From NCBI GenBank assembly GCA_039714835.1, contig JBDLIN010000058.1, forward strand, positions 1 through 17,820: a stretch of 17,820 bases of DNA, read 5' to 3'. Positions 14,695 through 17,820 of this stretch are shown here, piece after piece. A program made the translations under genes and the position numbers. The first letter of the stretch is position 1, and each line of letters begins with the position of its first letter. This DNA is from SZUA-22 sp039714835 (lineage in GTDB: Bacteria > Bacteroidota > Ignavibacteria > Ignavibacteriales > Melioribacteraceae). Below the pieces are notes generated by a model. The model was not told the DNA's origin. It ran no database searches and saw only the letters and a list, made by a program, of their open reading frames with translations.

Positions 14695-15963
14695 CTATTC
14701 CTCAAGGAATAAGTATTGTAATGAATCAACTTTAACTAATTCTTTATTGGTTGTTAAGAAAGGAATTTGAGTTATAAATGATCTAAACTTAAGCTGCTCA
14801 GATTTCCATTTTCTATAATTGCTTTTTTCAATTGTATCTAATACGATTTTATCCGTTCTGCTTTGTATTATTTTTCTACTATCTTGGTAAGATTCATAAG
14901 ATAGTTTCTTATCTTCATTGGTGAAAAAGTCCGGGTATTCTCCCGAATTGGCAATTTCTGATGGAAAAACAATATACTCCCAACCCCAGCTGGTAACACC
15001 TTTGAAAACCCAAATAGGAAGATATCTTACGGATTCCAGTTTTATTTGATTAGTTTTTATACTTTTCGTAATCGAGAAATTGAGAATTACTCCACCATCT
15101 GAATACCGCCATCTTTGATTTGAAACAAAATTCCCAAGAGAGTAAGCAACAAAACCAGTATCAATCTTAGCATTATTTGTTTCAAAATATTCTACTGGCT
15201 GAAGAGAATGAGGATGGGCACCAAGAATAATATCTGCACCATACTCAACAGCTTTTGCAACTGTTTCTTTTTGATAACGATTTTCAGACCTTGAATATTC
15301 TTTACCAAAATGGAAGTAAACGATTACTAAATCAGCATTTTGTAATTTTGCCTTTGTAATATCTTTACGAATTTGCTCATGATTAATACGGTTAACTAAA
15401 TAGCTTTTATTATTTGGGATTCTGTAAAGATTTACATCATATGTATAAGATAGCACTACAAATTTCAAATTAGATTCATTAAAAAGATGAACAGAATCTC
15501 TTTCACTTTGAGATTTATATGTACCGCTATTCATCATTCCGTTTGTATTAATATAATCAATTGTGTTGATAACCCCCTTTCCCTTATGATCATAAGCATG
15601 GTTGTTGCCTGTAGTTAAAATGTCAAAACCAGCATACTTTAAGCCTACAAGAAAATCTTCTGGAGTGTTGAATACAGGATATCCAGAATATTTAATTTCA
15701 TTTCCAGCAACGACAGTTTCCAAATTACCAATTACAACATCAGAATTATCGAAATATTCCTTGATTTCTCTATAGACAGGTTTAAAGTTAAATGTCGAAT
15801 CCTGAAGCATTGCGTAATTGTATTGAGTTGAATGACACATTATATCACCAACTATACTGAAGGTTACATTAATTAAAGAATCTTCATGCTCAATATTTTG
15901 AGCAGATAGATTAACATTAAACTCCAACAGAATTAAAAATAAAAATGGAATGACTTTATTCAT
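14695..15963 (-). CDS. Exported CapA/PgsA-type metallophosphatase-fold protein
   Basis: 422 residues. A signal peptide (1-21, cut near LSAQN) precedes a calcineurin-like phosphoesterase domain of the CapA/PgsA type with the expected order of motifs: SIVGDIM (36-42), VIGNLET (77-83), GNNHAYDHKGKG (119-130), FHFGKEY (217-223), LGAHPHSLQP (247-256) and YSLGNF (274-279). In Bacillus this family takes part in making or exporting poly-gamma-glutamate capsule, but no capB/capC homologue is next to it, so that role should not be assumed; many Bacteroidota carry lone copies. The C-terminal 100 residues show no motif I recognise. The start has no Shine-Dalgarno sequence and lies just after the terminator of the upstream histone-like gene, so it probably has its own promoter. 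Confidence 0.88.
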   Translation of the reverse strand: MNKVIPFLFLILLEFNVNLSAQNIEHEDSLINVTFSIVGDIMCHSTQYNYAMLQDSTFNFKPVYREIKEYFDNSDVVIGNLETVVAGNEIKYSGYPVFNTPEDFLVGLKYAGFDILTTGNNHAYDHKGKGVINTIDYINTNGMMNSGTYKSQSERDSVHLFNESNLKFVVLSYTYDVNLYRIPNNKSYLVNRINHEQIRKDITKAKLQNADLVIVYFHFGKEYSRSENRYQKETVAKAVEYGADIILGAHPHSLQPVEYFETNNAKIDTGFVAYSLGNFVSNQRWRYSDGGVILNFSITKSIKTNQIKLESVRYLPIWVFKGVTSWGWEYIVFPSEIANSGEYPDFFTNEDKKLSYESYQDSRKIIQSRTDKIVLDTIEKSNYRKWKSEQLKFRSFITQIPFLTTNKELVKVDSLQYLFLEE

Positions 15964-16003
15964 ATTTGATAATTCTATCTATTTAAATAATTTGGAATAA
16001 ATA

Positions 16004-16042
16004 ATAGAAAGCCGCCAAGATCAATAGATGATCTTGACGGCT
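16004..16042 (-). terminator. Intrinsic terminator of the histone H1-like gene
   Basis: On the minus strand a 14-bp stem (16029-16042 with 16010-16023) closes a 5-base loop and is followed by TTTCTATTATTT. One U-G wobble pairs only in the leftward RNA, so it serves the gene ending at 16075, 32 bases before. It separates that gene from the CapA-like gene. Confidence 0.82.
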
Positions 16043-16074
16043 CCAAATTTTCTGATAAATAATTAAATAATTAT

Positions 16075-16263
16075 TTATCCACCCTTTCTTTCGAGTTTTA
16101 TTGCTTGAATTTCATTTCTCATATCTTGAGCTTTTTTCTTTAATTCACTTAATCCTTTACGAATTCTTGTTCCAGCTGCAGCTTGCCCTTTATCGTAAAA
16201 TTTCGCTACATCTGCTTCCAAATCTTTAAGATGATTTAATAGATCTTCGTATGAGTTTGCCAT
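16075..16263 (-). CDS. Small histone H1-like (Hc1-type) DNA-binding protein
   Basis: 62 residues, lysine- and arginine-rich and helical. An amphipathic first helix (YEDLLNHLKDLEADVAKFYDKG) is followed by the hallmark AAAGTRIRKGLSELKKKAQDMRNEIQ, as in the short Hc1-like proteins of Bacteroidota and, more distantly, chlamydial Hc1. The expected role is a nucleoid-associated protein that coats or compacts DNA. Expression looks strong: GGAGG six bases before the ATG, the best ribosome site in the window, and a long-stem terminator just after. It starts 42 bases after the iron-sulfur oxidoreductase stop, so it may be read from that transcript or from a promoter inside it. Family call is from sequence pattern only. 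Confidence 0.78.
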   Translation of the reverse strand: MANSYEDLLNHLKDLEADVAKFYDKGQAAAGTRIRKGLSELKKKAQDMRNEIQAIKLERKGG

Positions 16264-16269
16264 TAAAAA

Positions 16270-16274
16270 CCTCC
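16270..16274 (-). promoter_or_regulatory. Strong ribosome binding site of the histone H1-like gene
   Basis: A full GGAGG six bases before ATG 16263. Most genes here lack a clear Shine-Dalgarno sequence, so this stands out and fits an abundant protein. Confidence 0.75.
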
Positions 16275-16305
16275 ATTGGTTTATGATTGATTAGTTATTA
16301 GATAC

Positions 16306-17820
16306 TTATTCTATATATTCAAGAATAATTTCTGCAATATCTTTGACCTTTACCTGCTCCGTTTTTTCAAATACTTTAATTCCATCAGTAAGCATAGTCA
16401 TACAAAATGGACAAGCTGAAGCAATAGTATCAGCACCAGTATTTAGTGCTTCAATTGTTCTTTCTTCATTAATTTTTGTGCCTTCAGTTTCTTCCATGAA
16501 CATTCGTCCACCGCCAGCACCACAACAAAATCCATTACTTAAAGAACGTTCCATTTCAACCAATTCAATCCCTTTAATTGTATTAAGTGAATTTCTTGGT
16601 TGTTCATAAATTGAATTATATCTACCTAAGTAACAAGAATCGTGATAAGTGATTTTATTGGAATTCTTATCATTTTGTAGAATAATTTTATTTTCTTCTA
16701 TTAGTTTATCAATAAATTCTGAATGATGCAATATTTTATATTTACCACCTAATTTAGGATACTCATTTTTTAAAGAGTTATAACAATGCGGACAAGCTGT
16801 TACAATTTCTTTTACGTTGTAATTATTCAACCGTTCAATGTTTTCCTGCATTAGATTCTGTGCAAGATATTCATTGCCCAATCTTCTCGCAGTATCACCA
16901 TTGCATTTTTCTTCATTTCCTAAAATTCTAAAATCGACATCTGCTTTTTGCATAATTTTCACAAAAGCTTTCGAAACACTTTGGTATCGTTTATCAAACG
17001 AGCCAGCACATCCAACCCAAAACAGAATTTCTCCATCCGAATCTTCTGCTAGTGTTTTAATATCTAAACCTTCCGCCCATTCCGTTCTATCTTGTGAACT
17101 AAATGCCCAAGGATTAAAGTTTGTTTCTAGATTTTTAAATGTAGTGATCAACTCTTGAGGGAATTCACTCTCCATCATGACTTTATCTTGACGAATACGT
17201 AATATATCACTTAATGGTTCATTCCCTACGGGACAAACAATTGAACAGTAATTGCAACTTGTACAAGCCCATAGAGCATTGTCAGTTAACAATATTCCTT
17301 TAAGGGATACATTTTCCCCTTCACTAAATGTTTTCCCCTTAGAATTAAAATAATAACGTTTATTTATTTCTATTGCTGATGGTGATAATTCCTTACCAGT
17401 TTGATATGCTGGACAATTATCCTGGCATCTATTACACATAATACATGCATATGAATCGAATATAGATTTCTGTGTTAAATGCTCAAAATTGGCTACACCA
17501 AATTGTTCAAGTGATTCATCCTCAAAATTGATTGGTTCAATCATTCCTTTTATTGGTCTATCATCAGGAATCATATAATTCAAGGGACCCATAAATAAAT
17601 GTGCATGTTTTGATAATGGGAAATATGGGATAAATGCTAAAATTGCACCTAATGCTATCCACCAGCTAATATGTTCGCCAAGTATTAATTGATTTTCGGT
17701 CATACCACTCCACAATGATGCAATTAATGTCGCGAATGGTTGAGCCGAATCACTGATTTGTTGTCTTACCAGAAATGATGCTCCTATAAGTCTAGCAGCA
17801 ACATGAGTTAGAATGAATAT
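16306..17820 (-). CDS. Membrane-anchored (Fe-S)-binding oxidoreductase, HdrD/EtfD-like, partial
   Basis: 504 residues visible; the frame is open to the right edge, so the N-terminus is missing. The TTG at 17715 is not the start: before it the frame reads HVAARLIGASFLVRQQ and PFATLIASL, part of a NarI-like membrane domain. After the last membrane segment (about 52-70 of the visible part) come two 4Fe-4S sites, CIMCNRCQDNC (126-136) and CTSCNYCSIVC (186-196), and two CCG-type domains: cysteines 271, 306, 343, 346 and 396, 432, 433, 470, 473. The first domain has CN (KCNGD) where the motif is CC; the second has CCGAGGG. The layout fits HdrDE-like or EtfD/FadF-like proteins that pass electrons between a soluble partner (for example an electron-transfer flavoprotein) and menaquinone. 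The partner is outside the window. Confidence 0.85.
   Translation of the reverse strand: MFILTHVAARLIGASFLVRQQISDSAQPFATLIASLWSGMTENQLILGEHISWWIALGAILAFIPYFPLSKHAHLFMGPLNYMIPDDRPIKGMIEPINFEDESLEQFGVANFEHLTQKSIFDSYACIMCNRCQDNCPAYQTGKELSPSAIEINKRYYFNSKGKTFSEGENVSLKGILLTDNALWACTSCNYCSIVCPVGNEPLSDILRIRQDKVMMESEFPQELITTFKNLETNFNPWAFSSQDRTEWAEGLDIKTLAEDSDGEILFWVGCAGSFDKRYQSVSKAFVKIMQKADVDFRILGNEEKCNGDTARRLGNEYLAQNLMQENIERLNNYNVKEIVTACPHCYNSLKNEYPKLGGKYKILHHSEFIDKLIEENKIILQNDKNSNKITYHDSCYLGRYNSIYEQPRNSLNTIKGIELVEMERSLSNGFCCGAGGGRMFMEETEGTKINEERTIEALNTGADTIASACPFCMTMLTDGIKVFEKTEQVKVKDIAEIILEYIE

Noticed and set aside
14695..15963. Calling the CapA-like gene part of a poly-gamma-glutamate capsule operon
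   Set aside because: No capB or capC homologue lies nearby; lone family members are common.
16838..17158. Rightward 106-codon open frame
   Set aside because: It is antisense to the cysteine-rich oxidoreductase gene.
17713..17715. TTG as the start of the iron-sulfur oxidoreductase
   Set aside because: The frame stays open to the right edge and encodes NarI-like membrane sequence, so the gene is cut by the window.
1..17820. Defence island, CRISPR array, prophage or mobile element
   Set aside because: No repeat-spacer structure, integrase, transposase or known defence gene was seen; almost all genes are recognisable housekeeping, envelope or metabolic families.

Overview
The window looks like a piece of chromosome from an AT-rich bacterium of the Bacteroidota/Chlorobiota/Ignavibacteriota superphylum; this is an inference. 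Support comes from low G+C by eye, many starts without a Shine-Dalgarno sequence, one start with a TAnnTTTG-type promoter element, a short single-domain RsmI, and a small Hc1-type histone H1-like protein of the kind seen in Bacteroidota. No phage, insertion sequence, CRISPR array, tRNA or rRNA gene was seen.

Layout, left to right. Nearly everything is on the minus strand; only 5554-5994 and rsmI (10210-10893) read rightward. Positions 1-1196 hold the N-terminal part of a membrane GT2 glycosyltransferase that runs off the left edge. Upstream of it is a KaiC/RecA-like ATPase fused to what appears to be a degenerate GGDEF-like domain (1379-2623). Next is a two-gene muropeptide unit: an exported NlpC/P60 peptidase and a Tat-exported dipeptide epimerase, with TAATG coupling (2982-5317). 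A small secreted protein of unknown function faces mtgA (6043-6738), a monofunctional peptidoglycan glycosyltransferase.

The most coherent system is a lysine catabolic cluster: an Rrf2 regulator (9667-10101), an ALDH7-type aminoadipate semialdehyde dehydrogenase (8111-9643), a stand-alone lysine-ketoglutarate reductase (6748-8040), then mtgA. The saccharopine-cleaving half (SDH) is absent from the window. A good intrinsic terminator lies between the dehydrogenase and the reductase, just before the reductase ribosome site, and a perfect inverted repeat lies in front of the Rrf2 gene; both suggest regulation. rsmI diverges from this cluster.

The right part holds apt (11006-11527), an overlapping MFS transporter - dihydrouridine synthase - PAP2-like membrane protein unit (11853-14609), a CapA/PgsA-type exported metallophosphatase (14695-15963), the histone H1-like gene with a strong ribosome site and terminator (16075-16263), and a membrane-anchored HdrD/EtfD-like iron-sulfur oxidoreductase that runs off the right edge (16306-17820). 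A GC-richer repeat-like patch sits between rsmI and apt (10940-10999).

I see no clear undescribed multi-gene system. The strongest leads are the KaiC-degenerate GGDEF fusion, the control architecture of the lysine cluster, and the composite repeat near 10950.
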